Shown here one piece after another: positions 53,236 through 60,768 of a stretch of 64,000 bases of DNA. The translations under genes and the position numbers were made by a program. The notes under the pieces were generated by a model. That model was not told the DNA's origin and did not search any database. It worked only from the letters and a program-made list of their open reading frames with translations. Where the stretch lies: the NCBI RefSeq assembly GCF_017639855.1, contig NZ_CP072115.1, positions 682,001-746,000 on the forward strand, in the 5' to 3' direction. The number at the start of each line of letters is the position of its first letter. Position 1 is the first letter of the stretch. Source of the DNA: Streptococcus sp. zg-86 (GTDB lineage Bacteria > Bacillota > Bacilli > Lactobacillales > Streptococcaceae).

Positions 53236-54096
53236 ATGATTACCATAAAATCACAAAGAGAAATTGAGGCAATGGACCGGGCAGGTGATATTCTTGCTAG
53301 TATTCATATTGGCTTGCGTGATCTGATTAAACCAGGGCTTGACATGTGGGAAGTGGAAGAGTATGTCCGCAGACGGTGTAAGGAAGAAAATGTTTTGCCG
53401 CTTCAAATTGGAGTGGATGGGCATTTGATGGATTACCCTTATGCGACTTGTTGTGGTTTGAATGATGAGGTAGCTCATGCTTTTCCACGTCATTACAAGT
53501 TAAAAGAAGGTGATTTACTGAAGGTTGACATGGTCTTAAGTGAGCCACTTGATAAGAGTATTGTGGATGTGTCTAAATTGAACTTTAACAATGTTGCTCT
53601 GATGAAAACCTATACCGAGCCATATGCTGGTGGTTTAGCGGATTCTTGCTGGGCTTATGCAGTAGGAGAAGTGAGCCAAGAAGTTAAAGACTTAATGGAT
53701 GTGACAAAAGAGTGTCTTTACCGAGGAATTGAGCAAGCAGTTGTCGGCAACCGTATTGGCGATATTGGTGCTGCGATTCAAGAATACGCCGAGAGTAAAG
53801 GCTATGGTGTCGTGCGTGACTTGGTCGGTCATGGTGTAGGACCAACCATGCATGAAGAGCCAATGGTGCCCCACTATGGACGTGCAGGACGTGGTCTTCG
53901 TCTACGTGAGGGAATGGTTTTGACGATTGAACCGATGATTAATACGGGTACCTGGGAAATTGATACGGATGAACAGACCGGTTGGGCTCATAAGACATTA
54001 GATGGTGGATTATCTTGCCAATATGAACACCAATTTGTGATTACCAAAGACGGTCCTGTGATTTTAACCAGTCAAGGAGAAGAAGGAAGCTACTAA
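53236..54096 (+). CDS. map: methionine aminopeptidase, type I
   Basis: Removes N-terminal Met from nascent proteins using two metal ions. The conserved set is present: His in GLNDEVAHAFP, Asp in LKVDMVLSE, Asp in ADSCWAY, GHGVGPTMHEEP, TIEPMI and QYEHQFVIT. Between the two Asp ligands there is an extra stretch (PLDKSIVDVSKLNFNNVALM) that E. coli MAP lacks; streptococcal enzymes are known to carry an insert here. GAGGAATGAA makes ATG 53236 the better start (286 aa). Confidence 0.95.
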   Translation: MITIKSQREIEAMDRAGDILASIHIGLRDLIKPGLDMWEVEEYVRRRCKEENVLPLQIGVDGHLMDYPYATCCGLNDEVAHAFPRHYKLKEGDLLKVDMVLSEPLDKSIVDVSKLNFNNVALMKTYTEPYAGGLADSCWAYAVGEVSQEVKDLMDVTKECLYRGIEQAVVGNRIGDIGAAIQEYAESKGYGVVRDLVGHGVGPTMHEEPMVPHYGRAGRGLRLREGMVLTIEPMINTGTWEIDTDEQTGWAHKTLDGGLSCQYEHQFVITKDGPVILTSQGEEGSY

Positions 54097-54123
54097 TTTT
54101 GAGTAGGAAAAGAAGGAGGAAGA

Positions 54124-55053
54124 ATGAACAGAAAGAAGCTATGGAGCAACTGTAAGTCATTTGGGACCTCCTTTTTGTCCTTTTATCAAGCAGCGGAAGT
54201 CGATTTGACAGGAGTGGCCGTTGCCTATTACCTGATTATCTCGATTTTTCCGATTTTGTTGACCTTGGCCAATCTCCTGCCCTATTTACAGATTGATGTA
54301 GAGCAAATTTTAGCTTTTCTAGCAGACTTTTTTCCAGAACAAATTTACCCGACAGCAGCGGAGATGGTTGTGAGTATTCTAACGAAACCTTCCTCGTCTT
54401 GGTTAGGAATTGCTATTGCTACGACCCTATGGACTTTGTCAAAGAGTATGGTAGCTCTCCAAAAAGCCGTGAACAAGGCCTATAATGTTGATCAACATCG
54501 GGATTTTATTATTAGCCGAGCAGTTGGCATTTTTTTAGGAATTGGTCTTCAAGCGATTATTATTTTTAGTATGATGATGCTAGCGTTTGGTAAGACCTTG
54601 TTGCAATTGCTGTCGACCAAATTTCATTTTGACCCTCTGTTTAATCATTTCCTCAATCAGAGTCAGCTAGTTGCTTATATCGCACTTTTTCTTGCTTTGG
54701 TCATGCTCTATTTTTTCCTACCTAATGTTCGAATTCGAAAAATTCGCTATGTCTTACCTGGCTCCCTGTTTGTTCTAGCAGTGATGGCAACGGTTGGACA
54801 ATTGTTTGGCATTTATATTGATTCCTATACCAACCGTCTCTTGGATTTTCGCTTAGTATCGTCTGTCGTGATTCTTGTATTGATGCTATGGTTCATTTTT
54901 TTGGCTAATATTCTCATTATTGGAGCGGTTTTGAATGCAACGGTTCAGAGTTTGCAGATGGAAGAATTTGATCCGAGAGCAGGAGATGTGCTGTCACTTT
55001 TTCATCGCATCAAGTCCTTCATTGTTAAAAATCGTAAAAAAAGAAACTTCTAA
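54124..55053 (+). CDS. YihY/BrkB family membrane protein
   Basis: A 309-aa protein with six hydrophobic segments; family signature region VDLTGVAVAYYLIISIFPILLTLANLLPYL and a central ALQKAVNKAYNVDQHRDFIISR. The family was once called RNase BN but is now considered a membrane protein of unknown function. AGGAGGA gives a strong ribosome site. The stop codon lies in the left copy of a duplicated terminator hairpin next to repeat element A. Confidence 0.85.
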   Translation: MNRKKLWSNCKSFGTSFLSFYQAAEVDLTGVAVAYYLIISIFPILLTLANLLPYLQIDVEQILAFLADFFPEQIYPTAAEMVVSILTKPSSSWLGIAIATTLWTLSKSMVALQKAVNKAYNVDQHRDFIISRAVGIFLGIGLQAIIIFSMMMLAFGKTLLQLLSTKFHFDPLFNHFLNQSQLVAYIALFLALVMLYFFLPNVRIRKIRYVLPGSLFVLAVMATVGQLFGIYIDSYTNRLLDFRLVSSVVILVLMLWFIFLANILIIGAVLNATVQSLQMEEFDPRAGDVLSLFHRIKSFIVKNRKKRNF

Positions 55054-55064
55054 GTTAGGAGCTT

Positions 55065-55340
55065 CAGAATGTAGACAAACCTCATAATTCAGAAAAACAT
55101 TACAATGATATTTCATTTTCTGTAGTTTCAAGGTTAGAAAATTTGCGAGCGTAGCGAGCACAATACCGCCGCCACCGCCGTGCTAAAAGTGACAGAAAAC
55201 GTTATTAAATGAAGGTTTTCTGTTACTCGGCATCTTCGAGACCTTAGACTCGAAGATGAATCATGGAATTCCGAAGGAAGTCGCTGATGTCCGAAAGCAC
55301 ATAAGGATGGTGGCAATAAAAAGACTTTTTCTTCAAGCTG
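55065..55340. repeat. CAG...CTG repeat element A, copy 3
   Basis: A 276-bp form flanked by 21-bp direct repeats AAACTTCTAAGTTAGGAGCT(T) and AAACTCCTAACTTAGGAGCT(T) (two mismatches). Each flank is a terminator hairpin. Ends match copy 1 (CAGAATGTAGAC, CTTCAAGCTG). The middle is different (a CATCTTCGAG.../CTCGAAGATG hairpin). Confidence 0.75.
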
Positions 55341-55368
55341 AAACTCCTAACTTAGGAGCTTTTTTTCG
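55341..55368. terminator. terminator shared by yihY-type gene and gtrA
   Basis: AGCTCCTAACTTAGGAGCT-type palindrome with TTTTTTT on the plus strand. It includes the gtrA stop codon. The near-identical hairpin at 55044-55064 is its duplicate left of element A. Confidence 0.75.
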
Positions 55369-55798
55369 TATTCTGAAAGACAAATACTTTACTTAGGATA
55401 TAGTTCAGGACAATGACGAGAACCTGTGAGATGAGGGTAGCAATAGCATTGATACGTGTAGGATCTTGATGGACGAATTGACCAATCAGCTGTGGAAAGG
55501 CATCTACTAGAAGGTAGGCCAAGACAAGGTCGAGTAACAAGGTCGTAAGGCGTGCAGAGATAAATTTGACGAGCCGTGCTGGCCAGCACGTCCATTCTTG
55601 CTGAAAGACGATTTGATCATTTGTGATAAAGGCAAATAAAATGGCGACACAGTTGGCAATAAAGACAACAAGGAGAGTTTGAGGAATTAGGAAGAAAAGA
55701 CTGGTCCTCGTAAGGATATAGACAAGAGTGGTGGCTACTCCAAAAAACAAATAGGACAGAATTTCATTCTCAAAAAATGCTTTAATATACTTTTTCAT
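55352..55798 (-). CDS. GtrA-like membrane protein
   Basis: Four transmembrane helices in 148 aa with the GtrA pattern (FFGVATTLVYILTR at the start, NYILSKVFVFQN at the end). GtrA proteins are thought to flip or position undecaprenyl-linked sugars for polysaccharide decoration; the substrate is unknown. The stop codon is in the shared terminator hairpin, so the 3' end of this gene and the terminator of the convergent gene are the same DNA. Confidence 0.85.
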   Translation of the reverse strand: MKKYIKAFFENEILSYLFFGVATTLVYILTRTSLFFLIPQTLLVVFIANCVAILFAFITNDQIVFQQEWTCWPARLVKFISARLTTLLLDLVLAYLLVDAFPQLIGQFVHQDPTRINAIATLISQVLVIVLNYILSKVFVFQNTKKSS

Positions 55799-55828
55799 AC
55801 TTTAAGTCTACCATATTATCCTTGATTA

Positions 55829-55837
55829 TGCTATACT
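55829..55837 (+). promoter_or_regulatory. extended -10 promoter of queT
   Basis: TGCTATACT; the transcript would start near 55844, leaving about 300 nt before the riboswitch. Confidence 0.55.
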
Positions 55838-55882
55838 AGAAATGTTGTGAAAATGAGAAGTTCTTGGTCGAAAAAACGGCTA

Positions 55883-56126
55883 CTCTTGACTACATTCGGT
55901 TTTTTCCACGGCTTCACATCTTGTGAATCGAGCTCGTGCTAAAAGCCTTACAAAATAGAGACAAGGGTGTTGCAGCTTTAGCTGCCTACAGATTTGGCTC
56001 TCTTTAGGGGCGTCTTGTCCTCGAATCACGGATTCGTCGGCCAATCCCCTACTTTTGCTGTAGCCGTTGTGAGATTTGCTCGCATTACGGATATGGATGC
56101 TCTTGAGTACATTCGGTTTTTCAACG
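55883..56126. repeat. queT leader bounded by 27-bp direct repeats
   Basis: CTCTTGACTACATTCGGTTT (55883) and CTCTTGAGTACATTCGGTTT (56100) begin two near-identical stretches. Between them lies a diverged copy of the 39.7-kb repeat unit (GCAGCTTTAGCTGCC) and several small hairpins. No gene is seen in 55799-56209. Confidence 0.6.
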
Positions 56127-56146
56127 CCCTCTCATCTTACACAACC

Positions 56147-56204
56147 CTTGGTACTTCCTTCCTTTAGCCAAGCATATTATACGCGGTTTAGCCGCCAAAG
56201 GAGA
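56147..56204 (+). promoter_or_regulatory. preQ1-II riboswitch
   Basis: CTTGGT pairs with GCCAAG; then CATATTATACGCGG and GCCGCCAAAGGAGA follow the COG4708/preQ1-II consensus closely, including the CGCGG...CCGC hairpin and the Shine-Dalgarno at the 3' end. This class occurs in Streptococcaceae before queT. PreQ1 binding should hide the ribosome site. Confidence 0.92.
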
Positions 56205-56209
56205 TTTAT

Positions 56210-56725
56210 ATGAATAAAACAAAATGGACAGTTCGTGACATGGCACACATTGCCTTGGTTGCGGCGATTTACGTGGTGTTAACAGTAACGCCACCTCTCA
56301 ATGCGATTTCCTACGGAGCCTATCAGTTCCGTTTGTCGGAAATGCTGAATTTTCTAGCTTTTTATAATCGTAAATACCTCATTGCTGTTACGATTGGCTG
56401 TATGATTTCGAATTTTATAGGCTTCGGAGTGATTGATGTTTTTGTCGGTGGAGGATCGACCCTCCTCTTTGTGGCTCTAGGAGTTTATTTCTTTAAAAAA
56501 TACCAAACAGAGTATCTCTTCAATGGGATAATCAATAAGGCTTTCTTCTACTTCTCCATTTTCTTTTCTTTATCCATGTTTACCATTGCTCTTGAATTGT
56601 ATTTTCTAGCAAGCACACCTTTCTTAGCAACATGGTTTACAACTGCTGTAGGAGAATTTGCCTCTCTAATTGTTGGTTCTCTGGTCATTGACCGTTTAGC
56701 TCAGAGAATTGATTTTACGCGATAA
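56210..56725 (+). CDS. queT: QueT queuosine precursor transporter
   Basis: S-component-like membrane protein (171 aa, about five to six helices) of the QueT family (COG4708): WTVRDMAHIALVAAIYVVLTV, SYGAYQFRLSEMLNFLAFYN. It is expected to bind a queuosine precursor (preQ0/preQ1) and work with an ECF energy-coupling module encoded elsewhere. The preQ1-II riboswitch overlapping its ribosome site supports this. A terminator follows. Confidence 0.93.
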   Translation: MNKTKWTVRDMAHIALVAAIYVVLTVTPPLNAISYGAYQFRLSEMLNFLAFYNRKYLIAVTIGCMISNFIGFGVIDVFVGGGSTLLFVALGVYFFKKYQTEYLFNGIINKAFFYFSIFFSLSMFTIALELYFLASTPFLATWFTTAVGEFASLIVGSLVIDRLAQRIDFTR

Positions 56726-56747
56726 GGTCAGATAAGGAAGGACACCG

Positions 56748-56775
56748 AGTCTGGGCAATTGCCCAGACTTTTTTC
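56748..56775 (+). terminator. queT terminator
   Basis: Perfect palindrome AGTCTGGGCAATTGCCCAGA (continuing CT) followed by TTTTTT. Confidence 0.9.
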
Positions 56776-56884
56776 ATACTATAAGCAAATAAATTTCCAC
56801 TGTAGAAGTGAGAGACTGAAATGATAAAAATGCTATTTTCTTACCTGACTTCTACCTCGCTGTCTTTTTTCTTTCCGATATCCA

Positions 56885-56893
56885 TGATATAAT
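56885..56893 (+). promoter_or_regulatory. extended -10 promoter of tex, predicted leaderless start
   Basis: TGATATAAT; counting seven bases from the -10 gives a start at 56900-56901, the first base of the tex ATG. An ATG at 56892 overlaps the -10 and cannot be used from this promoter. Confidence 0.55.
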
Positions 56894-56900
56894 GAATCTT

Positions 56901-59030
56901 ATGGAAGAAAAATATTTGAAAATCGCCCAGGATTTGGGTGTTAACATAAAGCAAATTGAAACAGTTTTGACCTTGACAGCGGAAGGCAATACTATTCCCT
57001 TTATCGCTCGTTATCGTAAGGAAATGACAGGGAATTTAGATGAGGTTGTGATTAAGTCCATTATTGACTTGGATAAATCTTTAACAGCTTTGGCAGAGCG
57101 AAAAGCCACCGTTTTGTCTAAGATTGAAGAGCAAGGGAAATTGACGGATGGACTGCGTCAGGCGATTGAAGAAGCTGAAAAATTAGCTGATGTGGAAGAG
57201 CTCTACTTGCCATACAAGGAAAAGCGCAGAACAAAGGCAACGATTGCACGAGAAGCAGGTCTTTTTCCTCTGGCACGCCTTATTTTACAAAATGTTGCAG
57301 ATTTGGAAACACAGGCAGCAACTTTTATCTGCCAAGGATTTGAAACAGCAGAAGATTGTCTAGCTGGTGCGGTAGATATTTTGGTAGAGGCTATTTCAGA
57401 GGATGTGAAATTACGAGCTTGGACCTACCATGAAGTCTTGCACCATTCTATTTTACAATCGCAATTAAAAGATCAAGAAGCGGATGAAAAGCAAGTCTTT
57501 CAGATGTATTACGAGTTTTCTGAAACAGTTGCGAATATGCAAGGTTATCGGACCTTAGCCCTCAATCGTGGCGAAAAATTAGGTGCCTTAAAGGTCTCCT
57601 TTGAGCATAATCTTGAGAAAATTCTGCGGTTCTTTGAAGTTCGTTTCCCTCAGAAAAATAGCTACATTACAGAAGCAATCAGCCAGGCAGTTAAGAAGAA
57701 AATCTTACCAGCCATGGAGCGTCGTATTCGGACTGAATTGACTGAAACAGCAGAAGAAGGAGCGATTCTCCTCTTTTCAGAGAACCTTCGTAATCTACTA
57801 TTGATGCCACCATTAAAAGGAAAAATGGTATTGGGCTTTGACCCAGCCTTTCGTACAGGTGCTAAGCTAGCAGTGGTGGATCAGACCGGAAAACTCTTGA
57901 CAACACAGGTCATTTATCCTGTGAAGCCAGCTTCACAGGCACAGATTGCACAGGCAAAAGAAGAACTGGCAGGTCTGATTGGCCAATATGGTATTGAAAT
58001 CATTGCCATTGGAAATGGAACAGCTAGTCGTGAGTCTGAAAGTTTTGTCGCAGAAGTCTTGCAACAATTTCCAGCTGTTCGCTATGTGATTGTTAATGAA
58101 AGCGGGGCATCAGTTTATTCTGCTTCTGAATTGGCACGGCATGAATTTCCTGATTTGACGGTTGAAAAACGCTCGGCAATCTCGATTGCTCGTCGCTTGC
58201 AAGATCCACTTGCAGAGTTGGTCAAAATCGATCCCAAATCAATCGGTGTTGGCCAATACCAGCACGATGTTAATCAGAAAAAATTATCTGAGAGCCTTGA
58301 TTTCGTAGTGGACACGGTAGTCAATCAGGTCGGTGTCAACATCAATACTGCAAGTCCTGCCCTCCTAGCTCATGTGGCAGGTCTCAACAAGACGATTTCT
58401 GAAAATATTGTCAAATACCGTGAAGAAAATGGAGCTTTGACCTCACGAGCTGAATTGAAGAAGGTCCCACGTCTAGGTGACAAGGCCTTTGAGCAGGCAG
58501 CTGGTTTCTTACGAATTCCTGAGGCGAGCAATTTCTTGGACAATACAGGAGTGCACCCAGAGTCCTATCCAGCGGTTCAAAAACTCTTTGACTTATTAGA
58601 TATTGAGCAATTAGATGAAATGGCGCAGGAGAAATTAAAAGCAGTACAGCTAAGAGAAATGGCAGAAGAATTGGGTCTGGGTAAGGAAACTTTGAAGGAT
58701 ATTCTAGCAGACTTACTCAAACCTGGTCGAGATTTACGCGATGATTTTGTAGCACCTGTATTGCGTCAAGATGTTCTGGATTTTAAAGATTTAGAAATTG
58801 GACAAAAGCTAGAAGGTGTTGTTCGGAATGTGGTTGACTTTGGGGCCTTTGTTGATATTGGTATCCATGAAGATGGTTTGATTCATATTTCAAATATGAG
58901 TAAAAACTTTATTAAACATCCGAGTCAAGTAGTCTCTGTTGGAGATTTGGTAACGGTTTGGGTCTACAAATTGGATACGGTTCGTGAAAAAGTCAATCTC
59001 AGCTTGGTGCCACCTCATGAATCTCACTGA
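56901..59030 (+). CDS. tex: Tex family RNA-binding transcription accessory protein
   Basis: An N-terminal Tex domain (TIPFIARYRKEMTGNLDEV), a YqgF-like RNase H fold (LGFDPAFRTGAKLAVVD), helix-hairpin-helix segments (INTASPALLAHVAGLN, LKKVPRLGDKAFEQAAGFLRI) and a C-terminal S1 domain (GQKLEGVVRNVVDFGAFVDIGIHEDGLIHIS). It has 709 aa from ATG 56901. Tex associates with RNA and transcription elongation complexes; the exact task is uncertain. There is no Shine-Dalgarno. The 3' end overlaps the sprT-like gene by 14 bp. Confidence 0.93.
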   Translation: MEEKYLKIAQDLGVNIKQIETVLTLTAEGNTIPFIARYRKEMTGNLDEVVIKSIIDLDKSLTALAERKATVLSKIEEQGKLTDGLRQAIEEAEKLADVEELYLPYKEKRRTKATIAREAGLFPLARLILQNVADLETQAATFICQGFETAEDCLAGAVDILVEAISEDVKLRAWTYHEVLHHSILQSQLKDQEADEKQVFQMYYEFSETVANMQGYRTLALNRGEKLGALKVSFEHNLEKILRFFEVRFPQKNSYITEAISQAVKKKILPAMERRIRTELTETAEEGAILLFSENLRNLLLMPPLKGKMVLGFDPAFRTGAKLAVVDQTGKLLTTQVIYPVKPASQAQIAQAKEELAGLIGQYGIEIIAIGNGTASRESESFVAEVLQQFPAVRYVIVNESGASVYSASELARHEFPDLTVEKRSAISIARRLQDPLAELVKIDPKSIGVGQYQHDVNQKKLSESLDFVVDTVVNQVGVNINTASPALLAHVAGLNKTISENIVKYREENGALTSRAELKKVPRLGDKAFEQAAGFLRIPEASNFLDNTGVHPESYPAVQKLFDLLDIEQLDEMAQEKLKAVQLREMAEELGLGKETLKDILADLLKPGRDLRDDFVAPVLRQDVLDFKDLEIGQKLEGVVRNVVDFGAFVDIGIHEDGLIHISNMSKNFIKHPSQVVSVGDLVTVWVYKLDTVREKVNLSLVPPHESH

Positions 59031-59469
59031 GTATATTCAGCAGGTGTCACGTGAGGATTTTGGAAAAGAATTCCGACATCAAGCCCATTGGAATCGTCGT
59101 TTGAAAACAACAGGTGGACGGTTTTTTCCCAAGGACGGACATTTGGACTTCAATCCTCGCTACTATGAAGCAGACAAGGACTTGTTTCGTAAGATTGTCC
59201 GCCACGAACTCTGCCATTATCATCTGTATTTTGAGCAAAAAGGCTATCGCCACAAGGACAGGGATTTCAAGGAATTGTTACAGGCAGTAGACGGAGTACG
59301 CTATGCACCGCAACTAGCATCTCCCGCGCAAACTCCCTATCTCTACCGCTGCCAGCAGTGTGGTCAAGTCTACCCACGAAAGCGACGCGTGAACACAGCA
59401 AACTATCGTTGCGGTAAGTGCCGTGGCTTCCTGACAGTAGTTGATGAAAGAAATCAGTCCTTGGGCTGA
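59017..59469 (+). CDS. SprT-like zinc protein
   Basis: A 150-aa protein with the metalloprotease-like HELCH motif (about 67-71) and a C-terminal zinc ribbon YRCQQCGQ...YRCGKCRG. It corresponds to the SprT-like family member commonly encoded after tex in Firmicutes. I start it at ATG 59017, where the frame aligns with family members. The upstream tex coupling (14-bp overlap) and the terminator formed across its stop codon define the end of the unit. Substrate unknown. Confidence 0.88.
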   Translation: MNLTEYIQQVSREDFGKEFRHQAHWNRRLKTTGGRFFPKDGHLDFNPRYYEADKDLFRKIVRHELCHYHLYFEQKGYRHKDRDFKELLQAVDGVRYAPQLASPAQTPYLYRCQQCGQVYPRKRRVNTANYRCGKCRGFLTVVDERNQSLG

Positions 59470-59477
59470 TTTCTTTT
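59450..59477 (+). terminator. terminator of the tex unit
   Basis: GAAATCAG/CTGATTTC with TCCTTGGG loop, then TTTT; it includes the sprT-like stop codon. Confidence 0.7.
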
Positions 59478-59487
59478 AATTAGTCTA

Positions 59488-59496
59488 TGGTATAAT
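59488..59496 (+). promoter_or_regulatory. extended -10 promoter of the DUF4097-like gene
   Basis: TGGTATAAT, followed by GAGGTGAGG (ribosome site) and ATG 59519. Confidence 0.65.
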
Positions 59497-59518
59497 AGAA
59501 GAGAATCGAGGTGAGGAA

Positions 59519-60289
59519 ATGGCACAAGAACCGCAAAAACGATTGATTGAACTATATGAGAAGGGGATTTTGACCAAAGAAGAAGCGCGTGCCTGCTTTT
59601 TAGAATTTGATGAAGAACCAGACTTTCTCGTAGAGGAAGAAAAACCACGGTTGAGTTTTACACTCCCGCGTTTGAAAATTTTTTCCTCATCTAAATTGAA
59701 ACAAGAGTATGCCTTTGCAGACATTGAATCCCTTTTTATCAGTATGTCAGAAGGAAAGGTTTCTTTTGTCAAAAACAAGTCGGATCAGGTTCAGATTTAC
59801 CTTGTTTACCCTCAACAAACCAACCAAGCCTTTTTGCCTCAGATTTATGTTGAAAACCAAGGCTTGCATTTTGCTTCTAATCTTCCTTGCCACTTGACCG
59901 TTTCTCTACCGGAGCAGTGGATGTCCATTTTGAATTTAGATTTGGGAAGAGCAGATGCGAGACTAGACTATCTTCCTTTTGAAGATATTTCCATTCATAG
60001 TTCTACGGATAAAAAACAACAGGATATTCGTATTACTGCAATGAATCTCATGTCTCAGCACCTCTTCCTCCAACTCGTCCAAGCTCCAGTTTATCTGCAA
60101 GTGCCAAAACAGCAAGGCTTACGTGGAAAGGTGGAAAGTTCAACAGGGCAATTAGTTGTTAATCGAAAAAAGAAACCAAGTCCTTATTTTTGCGAGAAGA
60201 AAGGAGATTGCCTCCTGTATCTTCATATCAAGACAGTCAATAGCCCAATTAGTGTAAAAGGAGTGCAACATGCCATTCGGATTTTATAA
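59519..60289 (+). CDS. DUF4097-like beta-repeat protein
   Basis: A short helical N-terminal segment (KRLIELYEKGILTKEEARACF, resembling SHOCT-type or LiaX-like N-termini) is followed by about 180 residues of beta-rich sequence (FADIESLFISMSEGKVSFV...LNLDLGRADARL...IRITAMNL) as in DUF4097 putative adhesin or lia-type sensors. There is no signal peptide or membrane helix. The PspC gene overlaps its end by 20 bp, so the pair is likely an envelope-stress module (inference). Confidence 0.7.
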   Translation: MAQEPQKRLIELYEKGILTKEEARACFLEFDEEPDFLVEEEKPRLSFTLPRLKIFSSSKLKQEYAFADIESLFISMSEGKVSFVKNKSDQVQIYLVYPQQTNQAFLPQIYVENQGLHFASNLPCHLTVSLPEQWMSILNLDLGRADARLDYLPFEDISIHSSTDKKQQDIRITAMNLMSQHLFLQLVQAPVYLQVPKQQGLRGKVESSTGQLVVNRKKKPSPYFCEKKGDCLLYLHIKTVNSPISVKGVQHAIRIL

Positions 60290-60539
60290 GCAACGAACGA
60301 ATAAACTGATAACAGGTGTTTTAGCAGGTATAGCAGATCGTTTTCGATTAGATCTTAGCATTACTCGGATTGTCTTTTTCATCATCTGTTTAGTTGGACG
60401 TTTGGGCTTGTTAGCCATTGCAGTCTATATTCTAGCAGCTGTTTTACTTCCCTTTAAGGAAGATGTTTATGCAGACCGCTATGGTACAGGACCTAGAAAA
60501 ATAAAGGATGCTGAAAAAATTCAGAAACACAAGTGGTAG
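60270..60539 (+). CDS. PspC domain membrane protein
   Basis: An 89-aa protein with the PspC signature (FYKQRTNKLITGVLAGIADRFRLDLSITRIVF) and one strong transmembrane helix (IICLVGRLGLLAIAVYILAAVLL), then a basic tail. PspC proteins anchor envelope stress responses. AAGGAG inside the upstream gene serves as ribosome site for the overlapping start. Confidence 0.88.
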   Translation: MPFGFYKQRTNKLITGVLAGIADRFRLDLSITRIVFFIICLVGRLGLLAIAVYILAAVLLPFKEDVYADRYGTGPRKIKDAEKIQKHKW

Positions 60540-60571
60540 GAGTAAGATCATCCAGTAGCTGTATTATGAAA

Positions 60572-60626
60572 GGAGTGAGGAAAGTCGATTTCTCGGAAAT
60601 CACGACTGCTGTCTCACTCCCTTTTT
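60572..60626 (+). terminator. terminator after the PspC gene
   Basis: GGAGTGAG/CTCACTCC with an inner AGTCGATTTC/GAAATC hairpin and CTTTTTG. Confidence 0.75.
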
Positions 60627-60645
60627 GTATTCTCCTCCTATCTTG

Positions 60646-60654
60646 TGGTATAAT
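60646..60654 (+). promoter_or_regulatory. extended -10 promoter of hprK
   Basis: TGGTATAAT; start near 60661, giving a leader of about 108 nt. Confidence 0.6.
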
Positions 60655-60768
60655 AATTTATAAAGAAATGACACGCTTCAAAAATCACAATCGGACATTG
60701 CTCACTAGCCTTATTAAAGGATGGAAGTGATTCGGATGTTGATTTTAAAAAAGTATGAGAGGTATGAT

